Assembly: GCA_019918135.1 (NCBI GenBank)
Contig: WBZZ01006872.1
Location: forward strand, 1 to 64,000
Direction: 5' to 3'
Length of the DNA: 64,000 nucleotides
Source of the DNA: Paulinella micropora
Taxonomy: Eukaryota; Cercozoa; Imbricatea; Euglyphida; Paulinellidae
Made by a program: the position numbers and the translations under genes. Under the pieces are notes generated by a model that did not search any database, had not been told where the DNA came from, and saw only the letters and a program-made list of their open reading frames with translations. Shown here piece by piece: positions 17,217 through 27,413 of this stretch (position 1 is its first letter; each line of letters begins with the position of its first letter).

Positions 17217-20200
17217 CTACTTCCCCCTCTGGTGGCCTAGTGCCTGCCAACCGGCGGCCGGTGCAGGCCGCACCTGGCGCGGGTTACGTCTTCTGGGGCG
17301 GCGCTGCCTCGGCTTCGGGCAGCGGACCAGCCCCAGCTTGCCTCCGACAGCGGCGGGGAGCACACAAAACAGCAGCAAACAGCCGGCGCAGGTCGTCCAG
17401 AAGGCGGCCTGCGTGCCCGGGCGCCAGGGCTCCGCCTGGGGCCGGGCCGCGGGCCGCCGGGTGGTGCCGTTCCGCCTCGCCTCGTACTCGAGCTGGTAGT
17501 CGTGCAGCACGACCTCAGTCTCGCTCACCTGCTCCGCGGTCAGACCTCCGCCGAGCGTCAGGTTGGCCAGACACTTCAGCTGCCGCCTGTCGTGAGCCCG
17601 CTGGACCAGCTCGCGCCACAGCACGTGGGTGCCATTCAGCGTCAGGTGCTGCCACGCCTCGAACAGGGCCTCCGTCTCGCGCACGCGCGCGTCCACCCAC
17701 CGGGCGTTGTCGTCGTACATGGCCTGCAGCACGGCCAGTTTCGCGCGCAGACCCTGGATGTCGGCCAGCGTCGTCACGTTGGCGTCTTGGCCCGGGGGGG
17801 GCTGCGCCAACTGGTGAGCCAGGTTCAGCAGGCTCGCTACGACCGCGCTGTTGTTGGCCCCGGGCTCGCCGCCCCGGTTGTTGGCCGGCGCCCCCGGGTC
17901 GCCGCTCGGGGGCACGGGCCGAGCGAGCCACGAGTTGTTCTGCGGCGGCGCCGCCGTCCCGCTGCGGTTGGCCGGCAGCCAGCGCCCGTTGACGCGCGTG
18001 ACCCACGGCGCGTAGTCGTGGAGCGCGCGCTGCACCAGGCGCTGCCACTCGTCGTGCTGCGCCAGGGCGGCCGCCGTCAGGTTGCTGAGCTGGGCCAGCA
18101 GGACGCAGTGCTGGTGGTTGTACACGCTGTCGAGGAGGGCGGTGGCCGCGCGCTGGCTGTCCGCCGTGGGCGCGGTGGACGACCAGCGGAAGCAAGTCCG
18201 TGCCCCCGCCAGCACTACCAGGACGCGCGGGTCGCACGGCGCGCCCGCCGGCGGCCGCCACACCTGCGTGGGCGCGGCGCCCGTGGGCAGCGCGTACGTG
18301 CCCGGCGCACAGCCCCCCGCCCACGGCTCCAGGCGCAACAGCCAGCCGGCCGCGGGCGCGGGCTGGGGCTGGTCGTACTCGAGCGCCAGGTTGCGCGTGC
18401 CGGGCAGCAGCACGCGGACGTCAGTCGGGCACGCGCCGTCGTCTCCGTCCGCCGGCCGGCTGGCGTTGGTCGCGTTGCCCGGCGCGGCCCCGCCCCCGAA
18501 CCAGCCGGAGCCGGCCTCGGGCACGCGCAGGACCGCCGTCACCCTGCCCCCGCCGGCGGCCGAGCGCCAGCGCAGGCGCGTCACGTCGGCCAGGGCGCCG
18601 CCGCTGGCGTTGTGCGCCAGCAGCTCCCAGCCCGCCAGGACGCGGCACACGTGGCCGGCGGGCTGGGCCGGGGCGTTGGCGCAGAAGGCGCGCTCGCGGC
18701 CCAGCGACGGAGTGGCCACGCCGTACACGGCGCGCACCAGGTCCGCCGGGCTCACGAGCGCCCGGCGCGGGTCGAAGTCCCGGGCGCTCGGCCGCTCGTG
18801 CAGCAGGGACCCGTGCTCCTGGCGGTGGAACTCCTCGTACGTAAACATGGTGTACGTGCCGTCGTGCAGGTCGCGCGGCCGCTCGGCCCGCCCCAGCCCG
18901 CCGCCCAGCGCCGTGTCCGCCAGGTCGCCGGCTGCATCCAGAGCGCTGCCGTTACCGTCCACCCCGGGGCGGACCCCCAGCCGCACCGTGTTCAGGCACG
19001 TGCCCCCCGCGCCGCGCGAGGCCCGCTGGAAAGAGCTGGAGCCCAGGCACACGTCGGTCGGTGCTAGATCAAACACGTAGCGGCCGGAAGTGTCGGCCCC
19101 CGCGCCGGCGAAGCAGCCGCCGCTCAGCGCGCAGCCAAACTCGCCGGCCCAGTACCAGTCCCGGGCCAGCAGCTCGCTGCCGGCGGCGTCGACCTCCACC
19201 ACTTCGAAGGCGGCCAGCGCGCGCAGCTCCCCCTCGAGCGCGTCCAGCTCGGACGCGTTGAGGTGCGCGACCAGGGGGTCGGCCCGGTCCAGCGCCAGCG
19301 CCAGCTCGACCCGCGGCGCCCGCGTGCCCCGCACCCGGTGCAGCCTGACCGCGCGGTTCGTGTGCGACAGCCAGCTGCTGGTGTAGCAGTTGGTCAGGTC
19401 CCGCACCGTGTCGTACTGCCGCAGCAGCTGCAGGTCCCCGGCGCCCAGGGCGGGCGGCTCCGGGGCCGGGTCGGCGGCGGCGGCCTCCAGCTGCGCGGCG
19501 GTGTGCGCCTGCGCGTTGGTGCCCTGCAGCCGCCACGCCTCGCTGCCGCCCAGCTCCGGCGGCGCGGGGGGTGCGCTCCACAGCGTCGTCGCCTGGTCGG
19601 CCGGCGTGGTCTCCACGGGCGGCGGCACCCGCTGTGTAAAGTCAGTCCACAGCCCGAGCGGGGGCAGCAGCCCCTCGACTGCGTACTGGAACTCTGCCAG
19701 CAGGGGCGAGTTGGCGGCCGCGCGCACTGCCAGCGCCCACTGCTGCGGCAGCAGGCCCGCCAGCGCCGAGGGCGACAGGTGCCAGTCCAGCTCGTCGGCG
19801 GGCAGCGACGGCGGCGGCGGGAGCCCGTCCCGGGTCAGCACGCCGGGCGGCCGCAGCTGGGCGGCGCCCTGCTCGACCAGCTGCAGCGTCAGCGTCCGGA
19901 ACGCCCGCGCGCTCTGCGTGCTGGTGTCGCACACGAGCTGCTCGCGGACGGCCTGCAGCTGCTGCCCGGCCGCCGCCACCTGCGCGGCGGACGCGAGCGC
20001 CGAGCCGCGCGACCAGAAGCCGTGGGCCAGCCGTTCGCCCGAGGGGGCCGTGCTCGCGAGCAGCGGCCGCACCCCCCCCACGGCCCCGTCCAGCCCCCAC
20101 AACTCCTGCGGGCCCAGGCACACGGCCGCCAGCAGCCCGCGCACGTCGGTGGCGCTGCCGAGGTCCAGGCCCGGCGCCCCCGCCTCCGTGTCCTCCGGCG

Positions 20201-23012
20201 CTTCCTGGGCCGGCGCCTCGCCCGCGAACTGGCGCGCCCAGGTAAAGCGCGTCACATCCACGACGGGCGCCAGCGGCCGGGCCCCGAACCACGCGCTGTC
20301 GGCCGCGGCGGCGCCGAAGGCCGACGGCCGGGGCACGGGCTCGGCGGGCCCCGCGCACTCGCCGGCGCTCCCCAGCGCCTCGTGGGCGGCGCCGGCACGC
20401 AGCCACGTCACGTTGGCCAGCAGCGCTGCCTCCGCCTGCTCCGGCGCCAGCCAGGGCGCGCGGGCCGGGCAGCGCCGCCCCGTCGCCCGCAGGCGGCAGC
20501 CCGCGCAGCGCAGGTCGTCGGCCAGGGCGCCGAGGCGGCAGCGCGGGGGGGCCCAGTGCTTGGTCATGGCGTCGCCGTCGAAGCCCGTGTCGCGCAGCCC
20601 GTACAAGACCCAGCGCAGGTCGCACAGGGCCAGCAGGCGCAGCTGGTACAGCCACAGGCTGCCGTCCGCGTGGCGCACCGCCTGCCACAGCCGGGACTCG
20701 TGCACGGGGGCGGTGGCGTCCGCCCCCGCCAGCGCCCGGGGCGCCACGCCGTACTCGCGCGCCTGGCCGGGCGCGGCCCCGTACGGGGTCGTGGGCAGGA
20801 ACGGGTACAGACCGCGCGGCAGCGACAGCGCCAGCTCCTCGTGCACGTGGCCCACGTGCTCCCGGTAACGCTCGCGCCCGTACAACAGGCGCTGGGCCAG
20901 GCCCGCCACCTCGGCGGCCGTGGCGCTGGACTTGCCCATCACCGACGCAAACTGCGTCATCAGGCCCCGGGTCGCGCGCTGGGCCTGCGTCACGGCCCCG
21001 CCCAGGGCCCGGATCTCGGCAACCAGGCGGTCGCTGCCGTCCTGCAGCCCGTCCACGAGCCGCTGCGCGTCCTGCAGGCTGCCGTCCAGGGCGCCGAACC
21101 GGGCCTCCAGCTGCTGCGTCAGGCTGTTGAAGTTCTGCCGGATGTCCTGGGCGTCCGTCTCTAGGTTGGACAGGCGCGTCCCCAGGTCGCCGAGCGCCGC
21201 GCTCCTGACCTGGCCCAGCCACCCCTCGACGCTGGTCGTCAGGTTCAGGGTCTGCAGCTGCCCTTCCGCCAGCAGCCGCTGCCGCTCCGCGATCGCCCCC
21301 AGCCCGGTGCCGTTCTTGCGCATGTCCAGCACCTCGGTCAAGAACTGCTCCAGCGCGTCCGCGTTCGCGGCCACGTCCAGGGCGGACCGGGCCACCGTCA
21401 GGCGCAGGCTCTCGGCCCCGTCCACCTCGACGAGGCTCGGCTTGCAGAAGTAGTCGTACTGGCGCGCGTTGGCGGTGCCCCCGGTCCCGACCTTGTACAC
21501 CTGCTTCGTGACCAGGGCCCGGCTGAAGCTGGGCAGCGGCACTGTCGTGCCGGGCTGGCCTCGCACGGTACAGTTGGCCCCGGCCGCAAACTCCAGCGTC
21601 GTGCCGCCCGCCCCGCCGCTCGGCCGGTAGCAGCGGTTGAAGGCCGCGGCCCACGCGGTCGGGTCGGTCGAGTTGGGCCAGAACTCCCGCCCTTGGCCGT
21701 CGCGGTACGCGCACACGGCCAGCGCCGCCGCGCAGTCCAGCTGCGGCCCGCCGCTGTCGTCGGTCAGCGCCTCGAGCGTCTGGAGCTGGCGGACCGCGTA
21801 CTGCAGCGCGCTCGACAGCTCGAGCAGGCAGGGGTTGCCGCCCAGGTTCTTCATGAAGTCGGAGTCACACCTGTCCTCGCTCACGGCGGGCTCCTGCCGG
21901 AGGGCGGCGCGCAACGAGGCGAAGTCCAGCAGCGGCACGCAGTAGCTGAGGCAGCGGTTGCGCACGCAGCCCTGCAGCTGGCCATGCGTGCGCAGGCGGC
22001 CCCACGTCGAGCCGTTGCGCTGGTCCAGGCGCTCCCAGGGGTTCAGGGGGCACACCTTGAGCCCCTCGTCGCTGGACTCGGCGCAGGGGCACTCCCGGCC
22101 GGCCAGCAACCCCACGGCCGACGGGTCGCCGGCGGACCGGAACCAGAACTGCGCGCTCACCAGCATCTGCTCGGCGCTGCAGAAGTAGCGCCGGAACGTG
22201 GCCAGCTCGCCCTCGCCCCGCGCCTCCGCCTTGACCCAGACCCCGCCGTCGTCGTCCAGCAGCAGCCACAGGCTGTCCAGCAGCGCCCGGCGCAGCGCGG
22301 CGGCCCGGTCGCCGGACCCGGCGCACCTGGCCGCCACGGCCCGGGCCGCGTCGCCGTCGGCGGCCAGGCCGCAGTACAGGTCCTTCTCGCTCAGTTCCGT
22401 GCAGTTGCTCCAGCGCCAGGACTCGGTCCAGCCCTGCGCGTCGATCTGCGCCGGCACGCACTCGTACGTGTGTTGTTCGTCCCGGGTGTCGTTCGTGCCC
22501 GGCACGAACTTGCAGCGGTTGTCGCTCGCAAAGGAGCGCGGGTACATGGACGCCGGGCCCGGGACGGCGCTGTCGGGCCCGCGGCAGGCGGCGCTCTCGG
22601 CGCTGGCGTTGTACGGGCCGCCGCCGAGCGGGCGGCAGGGCGGGTCCCACTGCCACTGCGTCGGGTAGCCGCGCTCCGCCCGCGTGGCCTGGTGCTTGGC
22701 GCTGGTCCGGTCGATCGTGTCCGAGTCGTCGCGCGTCGGGTAGCCGGGCAGCCGGGGGGCCAGCCCCACGTCCTGCAGCCAGCGGTGCATGGCGTCGGCG
22801 CTGCCGACGGCCGCGAGCCGCCCGGCCGGCGGCCGGTCGCCCGGCGCGCTGCGGTCGCCGCCGAAAGTGACGCGGTCCAGCTCCAGCAGCCAGGCCGGCG
22901 GGGCGCGGTGTGCCAGCGTGTCTGCCCAGTGCTGGGCCTGCGCGCTGGCGCAGGCCTGGCGCCCGTCGAGCGGCGACCAGGCCACGAGCTGCCGCGTCAG
23001 GTCGTCGGCCAT
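17217..23012 (-). CDS. Giant type I-like membrane glycoprotein
   Basis: 1931 residues. A very large Cys- and N-glycosylation-rich region (many NxS/T sites) runs to about residue 1865. One hydrophobic span, FWTTCAGCLLLFCVLPAAVG, at about 1870-1890 precedes a short, strongly basic tail. Residues about 590-695 form a heptad-rich coiled coil (LSNLETDAQDIRQNFNSL onward). There is no signal peptide at the first ATG. The preceding ORF ends in the same frame with a TAG immediately before this ATG, so reinitiation or stop readthrough from the upstream glycoprotein is possible. The architecture resembles a viral envelope or large cell-surface protein. I recognise no family, and no fusion peptide can be assigned with confidence. 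Confidence 0.65.
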   Translation of the reverse strand: MADDLTRQLVAWSPLDGRQACASAQAQHWADTLAHRAPPAWLLELDRVTFGGDRSAPGDRPPAGRLAAVGSADAMHRWLQDVGLAPRLPGYPTRDDSDTIDRTSAKHQATRAERGYPTQWQWDPPCRPLGGGPYNASAESAACRGPDSAVPGPASMYPRSFASDNRCKFVPGTNDTRDEQHTYECVPAQIDAQGWTESWRWSNCTELSEKDLYCGLAADGDAARAVAARCAGSGDRAAALRRALLDSLWLLLDDDGGVWVKAEARGEGELATFRRYFCSAEQMLVSAQFWFRSAGDPSAVGLLAGRECPCAESSDEGLKVCPLNPWERLDQRNGSTWGRLRTHGQLQGCVRNRCLSYCVPLLDFASLRAALRQEPAVSEDRCDSDFMKNLGGNPCLLELSSALQYAVRQLQTLEALTDDSGGPQLDCAAALAVCAYRDGQGREFWPNSTDPTAWAAAFNRCYRPSGGAGGTTLEFAAGANCTVRGQPGTTVPLPSFSRALVTKQVYKVGTGGTANARQYDYFCKPSLVEVDGAESLRLTVARSALDVAANADALEQFLTEVLDMRKNGTGLGAIAERQRLLAEGQLQTLNLTTSVEGWLGQVRSAALGDLGTRLSNLETDAQDIRQNFNSLTQQLEARFGALDGSLQDAQRLVDGLQDGSDRLVAEIRALGGAVTQAQRATRGLMTQFASVMGKSSATAAEVAGLAQRLLYGRERYREHVGHVHEELALSLPRGLYPFLPTTPYGAAPGQAREYGVAPRALAGADATAPVHESRLWQAVRHADGSLWLYQLRLLALCDLRWVLYGLRDTGFDGDAMTKHWAPPRCRLGALADDLRCAGCRLRATGRRCPARAPWLAPEQAEAALLANVTWLRAGAAHEALGSAGECAGPAEPVPRPSAFGAAAADSAWFGARPLAPVVDVTRFTWARQFAGEAPAQEAPEDTEAGAPGLDLGSATDVRGLLAAVCLGPQELWGLDGAVGGVRPLLASTAPSGERLAHGFWSRGSALASAAQVAAAGQQLQAVREQLVCDTSTQSARAFRTLTLQLVEQGAAQLRPPGVLTRDGLPPPPSLPADELDWHLSPSALAGLLPQQWALAVRAAANSPLLAEFQYAVEGLLPPLGLWTDFTQRVPPPVETTPADQATTLWSAPPAPPELGGSEAWRLQGTNAQAHTAAQLEAAAADPAPEPPALGAGDLQLLRQYDTVRDLTNCYTSSWLSHTNRAVRLHRVRGTRAPRVELALALDRADPLVAHLNASELDALEGELRALAAFEVVEVDAAGSELLARDWYWAGEFGCALSGGCFAGAGADTSGRYVFDLAPTDVCLGSSSFQRASRGAGGTCLNTVRLGVRPGVDGNGSALDAAGDLADTALGGGLGRAERPRDLHDGTYTMFTYEEFHRQEHGSLLHERPSARDFDPRRALVSPADLVRAVYGVATPSLGRERAFCANAPAQPAGHVCRVLAGWELLAHNASGGALADVTRLRWRSAAGGGRVTAVLRVPEAGSGWFGGGAAPGNATNASRPADGDDGACPTDVRVLLPGTRNLALEYDQPQPAPAAGWLLRLEPWAGGCAPGTYALPTGAAPTQVWRPPAGAPCDPRVLVVLAGARTCFRWSSTAPTADSQRAATALLDSVYNHQHCVLLAQLSNLTAAALAQHDEWQRLVQRALHDYAPWVTRVNGRWLPANRSGTAAPPQNNSWLARPVPPSGDPGAPANNRGGEPGANNSAVVASLLNLAHQLAQPPPGQDANVTTLADIQGLRAKLAVLQAMYDDNARWVDARVRETEALFEAWQHLTLNGTHVLWRELVQRAHDRRQLKCLANLTLGGGLTAEQVSETEVVLHDYQLEYEARRNGTTRRPAARPQAEPWRPGTQAAFWTTCAGCLLLFCVLPAAVGGKLGLVRCPKPRQRRPRRRNPRQVRPAPAAGWQALGHQRGK

Positions 23013-24126
23013 CTACTCGTCCCACAGGTCCGCGGTCTCGTCGGTGTCGGCGCCCAGGTCCAGCTTGCGCCGGTCCCGGCGCTTGCTCACGGCGAGCACG
23101 ATTTGCATGATGCCGTACGCGAGCCCCGTGACCGGCGCGCCCAGCACCGCCACGCCCCCGGCCAGGCCCCCGTAACAGTACGGGCTGTTGTTGACGTTGC
23201 GGATGTGCTGGGTCAGGCGGCTGGAACTGGCGCCGGCCGCCTGTACGCGCGTGGCAAAGTACGTGGCCGTGCGCAGCCTGGCCTGCGCTTGGTGCAGGGC
23301 CAGGGCCTTGGCCTGGTACTGGGCGGGCGGCACGAAGCCCGACGTGTCCTGGCTGCACAGCAGCGGCGCCAGGCAGGCGTACGAGTGGTTGAGCTCGTGC
23401 GACCACAGCTCGAGCAACACTGCCTGCTTTTGCAAGCTGTCGCCGACGTCGGCCGCCGTACACGCTGGCGTACGCTAGCCGGGCTTCGGCCAGCTGCTGC
23501 ATGGTGTAGTGCCTGGCGCCCGCGCCGGCCAGCGCGCAGCCGCCGCACACGGGCAGGCTGACGTGCATGAACGCGCCCGCGGGGGCCGGCACGACCTCCT
23601 GCTGCAGGCGGCGGCGCGCGCCCGCGGTGCCGTTGTCCAGCAGGTCCGCGGGCCACACGCCGCGGTCCTGCGCAAACAGGGCCTGCGCCACGAAGCCCGC
23701 GCGGGCCTGGCGTGTGTTGCCGTACACGGGCTCGAACTCGGGCTCGAAGTCGTCGCGCAGCATCTCGTTGTCCAGCTCGCCCTCGCACGTGCCGTGCTCG
23801 TGCAGCCGCAGCTGCAGGGGCAGGTACTCTGTCACCTCGGCGTCCGTCTCGTACGTCACGCCCAGGCACGACGCCCACACCGGCACGCGGCGGCCGCTGC
23901 TGAGGTTCAGCAACAGGCGCACGCGGTCGGCGCCGCCAAAGGGCTGCTGGCACGCGTCAAAGTCCAGGGTCAGCTGGTGCTCCGGCACCGCGCCGGCCAG
24001 CGACGCCGCGCCGTCGCGCTGCACGCGGTCCACGACGGTGCTGCGGAGCCTGGCCCCGAGCGCCGCGCCGGCCCACAAAACCCAGCGCCACGCCGTTGGC
24101 CACGCCCGCGACGAACGACCAGCCAT
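23013..24126 (-). pseudogene. Membrane glycoprotein upstream of the giant glycoprotein, frameshifted
   Basis: The ATG at 24126 begins a protein with a hydrophobic signal-like N-terminus (WRWVLWAGAALGA) and a Cys-bearing, N-glycosylated ectodomain. The frame is lost near 23465-23475 (a GGCGGCC stretch) and resumes in another frame down to 23013. The second part carries helical segments, one long hydrophobic span around GGVAVLGAPVTGLAYGIMQI, then a basic-to-acidic tail ending in a TAG directly abutting the next gene's ATG. If the frameshift is a sequencing error this would be a normal type I membrane protein of about 370 residues. It shares a divergent intergenic region with the nicotinamidase-fold gene. 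Confidence 0.55.
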
Positions 24127-24181
24127 GCTCAAGGAACAGAGGGGGGGGGGATGTGATGTTGCTTTTGGCCACGTACCCCAT

Positions 24182-24295
24182 GGGAGTGATGAGCAGGCAG
24201 GAGGAAAGGGAGGGAGAGAGAGGGAGGGGGGCACCCTTTTTCTCCGCTCCCTCTCCTTTCTCTCCTCCCCTTCTTCCTGCCTGCTCATCACTCCC
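24182..24295. repeat. Inverted repeat between divergent genes, possible origin or regulatory palindrome
   Basis: 21-bp perfect inverted copies (left arm begins GGGAGTGATGAGCAGGCAGG at 24182; right arm is its complement at 24275-24295) are separated by a purine-rich then pyrimidine-rich spacer that is itself partly complementary. A 19-base C run follows at about 24339. The site sits between the glycoprotein start (24126) and the nicotinamidase-fold start (24390). Confidence 0.6.
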
Positions 24296-24389
24296 TTTTC
24301 AGTGCGCTAGTCTTGACATAAAAAGAACTAGCGGTTCCCCCCCCCCCCCCCCCATTCCCGACGAGCCAACCTCCTCCTCTTATACTGCC

Positions 24390-26705
24390 ATGCAGTCCGT
24401 CGCGACCAAGGCACCACGCGAATTCCCCCCTGGCTGGGCGGCGGTGGTCGTGGACATGCAGAACGACTTTGGCCACACAAAGGGGGTACTCACATTGGCA
24501 GGCAAGGATAAACCCCACGCCCTGGACCTTTGCATCCAGGAGATCCACCAGCTGATCAAACTGCGGGGCTGGGACCTGGTGGTCTTTACGAGGGATATGC
24601 ACCCGGCGGCCGAGTTATGCAAACATAAACATCATAATCCGCCTAAAGTAAAGCACGCAGCACACATCTCCTTCCGGAGCTCCTCGTATCACTCTGAAGA
24701 AGGCGATGATGTTGCCAACAAGGCATTAGCTCTTCGCACAAGCGATCACATAGAACAGTATGCATTGCTCAAGACCGAACCGTTCGACTCGTGCACTTAT
24801 AACTTGTGCGGTGGGCGCCCCATCAAGCAGACGTTATACCCCGACCACTGCGTCATGGGTGCGTGGGGATCCGACTTGATCACGCCACTGCATGACTTGG
24901 CACCGACGTTTTTGGCGAGGGAGCGGAAGCAAACGCCGCTAGCAAACCAGGCGTATCTCGAGCAAACTGCAAGCGAGCGTGTTACTCGGTACCTCCCCGT
25001 CGGCGCACCGCAGAATCCCACCATATTTTTTGACAAGGGTATGGACCGCTTCTTAGACTCCAATTCCGCCATCTTTATGAACGACGACAAGACCGAAGTC
25101 ACCAACGCTAACCCTAGAATCGGTGCCCCGCTCGCTAACGTGAGTCTGACCCAAATCCTGCGCGCGAACGGGATCCGGAACGTGGTGGTCGCCGGTGTAG
25201 CGGCTGATATTTGCGTAAAGCAGACGTGCCTCCACCTGGGTCGCCAGGGATTCACTGCCTGGGTTGTGAGTAGTACCACGCGGCTCGCTACGCAATTTAG
25301 CCTCGCTGAGACAGGCGCAGACTGGCTCTTACCGTACGTACGGGACCTAACGCGATCGACATGGCCACAGACTGTCGCGCCCGCCAGGTCCCTGCCGGAT
25401 TCGGTCTCGGCGGCCGCGCGACAGCTCTATGCCAACATTGCTTTCCTGCTAAGCGGTAACGAGGACGTTACTAAGGTGCTCATCCGACGAGCGACGCTGG
25501 CCCAACAAGAGAGAGCACAACAACGCAAGCCCGCCGTGGATTCTTACTGGCTTTCGAAGACCTGGGATCCGCCGGTGGGGGGTTACCTGTTTGGGAAGGG
25601 CGCGAGGCTGGCCGACCAGGATTATCAAAATTTGGGCCCGCGATATGCCTGCCTCTCGTTTGAGTGCCGACAGCCCTATAAAACGGAGGAACTGAAGCCC
25701 TTTGATGAGGCGCGTCCTCGATTCGCTAGGGTGGTGAATACGCAGTGGCCCAGCTCCACAATCGTTGGCTCGCAATATGAAACCCCGGTGACAGCCCCAG
25801 CTCAATGCGTTATGGCGGTAGCGGACTTGTACATGCCGTTCACTTGTTCCATGGGCCCGAACCTCATCCTCTATTTCCCCGCCGACAACGCCGCAAAAAG
25901 TAATCCACACGGAGTGCACCGGATCAATGTCTTCGACGTACTGCCGGAGGTAGAGCAGTACGCACTACGCCCAAAGTCACCATGGAGTGCAAGAGTTGAA
26001 TGCCTCAAGAGAGCGCAGAGGTTACTGCAGGCCAAGGTTGACTTTATGACCAGTCACGCTCTCGTCATCGCAGACTTGCTACTGAAGAACATGGAGCATT
26101 ACCTCGAGGAGTTTCCTCTCTGGTACAACGAGCAGGGCCAGGCACAGCCGGTAGAAGAGCCGAAGAAAAAGGACATGATCCATGATGCACGTAATGGCAC
26201 GACCAAGCTTGCTCACTTCTGGCTGACGCTGACCGTGCGCAAAATCTCAAATCCAGCTAAGGAACTCTTGCTATGTTCGACAGACTGCAAGGACTATTAT
26301 ACTGTGCACGACTGCCTCTTGAAGGTATACACGCGCGCCTCCGAGAATTGGGAAAAGAAACGTGCGGTTACACAGAGACAAGCTTTGCAAAATCTGGGGT
26401 GGGACTGGCAGCTCTTTTTCCAGACCTACGTGGACTCCAGGCAGAGCGCGGATGACAAAGAGGCGGGGCCGCAATTCTCTATCTGCTCTCCGCATGCACA
26501 GTGCTTCCTGTACCCGACGTCGGACAAGGCGTTTGAGGGCGACCAGGAGTTTCAGCAGGCGTACGAGAGAGTCGTAACGCGCATGCAAGAATTTCTCAAG
26601 GCGTACGGATCCCAAGATGCATCGCAGCCTAAAGCGTTCGTGGACGCCCTGGCGTGCCTACACATGTGTGACCAAGAGCTGGGGAGACGTTCGTATGGCT
26701 ACTAG
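24390..26705 (+). CDS. Nicotinamidase/isochorismatase-fold hydrolase with long unknown C-terminal region
   Basis: 771 residues from the ATG at 24390. The N-terminal third is a cysteine-hydrolase fold: AAVVVDMQNDFG at about 17-28, a DMHP metal-type site at about 70, and the nucleophile region VVAGVAADICVKQTC around 263-277. This is the nicotinamidase (PncA)-like pattern, deamidating nicotinamide in NAD salvage. A ~60-residue insertion lies between the two catalytic halves. The C-terminal ~450 residues are not recognised. Codon usage is visibly less GC-skewed than in the glycoprotein genes, suggesting a separate origin. Substrate specificity cannot be read from the motifs, so isochorismatase or another amidase activity is possible. 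Confidence 0.65.
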   Translation: MQSVATKAPREFPPGWAAVVVDMQNDFGHTKGVLTLAGKDKPHALDLCIQEIHQLIKLRGWDLVVFTRDMHPAAELCKHKHHNPPKVKHAAHISFRSSSYHSEEGDDVANKALALRTSDHIEQYALLKTEPFDSCTYNLCGGRPIKQTLYPDHCVMGAWGSDLITPLHDLAPTFLARERKQTPLANQAYLEQTASERVTRYLPVGAPQNPTIFFDKGMDRFLDSNSAIFMNDDKTEVTNANPRIGAPLANVSLTQILRANGIRNVVVAGVAADICVKQTCLHLGRQGFTAWVVSSTTRLATQFSLAETGADWLLPYVRDLTRSTWPQTVAPARSLPDSVSAAARQLYANIAFLLSGNEDVTKVLIRRATLAQQERAQQRKPAVDSYWLSKTWDPPVGGYLFGKGARLADQDYQNLGPRYACLSFECRQPYKTEELKPFDEARPRFARVVNTQWPSSTIVGSQYETPVTAPAQCVMAVADLYMPFTCSMGPNLILYFPADNAAKSNPHGVHRINVFDVLPEVEQYALRPKSPWSARVECLKRAQRLLQAKVDFMTSHALVIADLLLKNMEHYLEEFPLWYNEQGQAQPVEEPKKKDMIHDARNGTTKLAHFWLTLTVRKISNPAKELLLCSTDCKDYYTVHDCLLKVYTRASENWEKKRAVTQRQALQNLGWDWQLFFQTYVDSRQSADDKEAGPQFSICSPHAQCFLYPTSDKAFEGDQEFQQAYERVVTRMQEFLKAYGSQDASQPKAFVDALACLHMCDQELGRRSYGY

Positions 26706-27413
26706 CAGCGCAAGGGGGGGAGGGAAGAAGGGAGAGAGAAAAACAATCCCCCCCCCTTGCGGGGGGCGAGCCGCTGGTGTCTTTCGGCCCAAGCCAAAAA
26801 ACAGCCCGGCTGCCAGCGCCCCCCCCCCCCCCTGCGAGCGGTCCGGCGGAGGCCTTGCGCTGGTTACTGGCCACTCCCGAAAAGAGCGGGCCAGGCCCGT
26901 CGGCGCCGGCCAGGAGGCAGCATATTTCCTCTCCCTGACCGTGCGCGGCAGTGCCGAGAAAACAAGAAGGACTGCCAGCAGAAGAAGCACAGGTACCAAG
27001 ACATAGCGTAGGAGTTAGCCAGCGGCCACGACAGCAGATGGAAATAGGCAGGATTTTTGCGCACACTGTTTTTCTAGCAGGTAGCACTTTCTTTGCGTAT
27101 TAAAGACCGTCATCTTAGAATGGCTAGGGTAGGTTAGGCAAGTGCCCTTGGCAAAGAAGAGGAAGAAAGTGGGAACGGGGGCCAAAGGGAATTCGGACAT
27201 GGACTGTGGCGAGGCGCCTTGCTCTTCGCACCCTAGCCAAGACTACCACCTCACTCTCTTCTTCTCCGGTGCCGGCTGTTCAGCGAAGAAAAAGGCCGGA
27301 TGGCTAATTCAAGGCCTGCTGCGGGAGGCTGAGGTTACCACTGAATTCTTTTAATTAGTCTCAGACTTTTTGCCCTAGTTTCCTGGGCGTGCTCTCTAGC
27401 AGCCCCACTTCCT
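26706..27413. other. Intergenic with G/C homopolymers and one minor ORF
   Basis: Poly-G and poly-C runs (26715-26760, 26819-26833) are followed by mixed sequence. A 51-codon plus-strand ORF from the ATG at 27199 to 27354 (MDCGEAPCSSHPSQDYHL) is preceded in frame by KKRKK, but there is no other support. It contains a TATTAAAG near 27099. No gene called. Confidence 0.3.

Noticed and set aside
17502..21164. Long plus-strand ORFs opposite the giant glycoprotein gene (for example 17502-19067 and 19263-21164)
   Set aside because: They are shadows of very GC-rich coding DNA: Arg/Pro/Gly/Ala-rich, no domains, no starts with support, whereas the minus strand shows Cys patterns, glycosylation sites and a membrane anchor.
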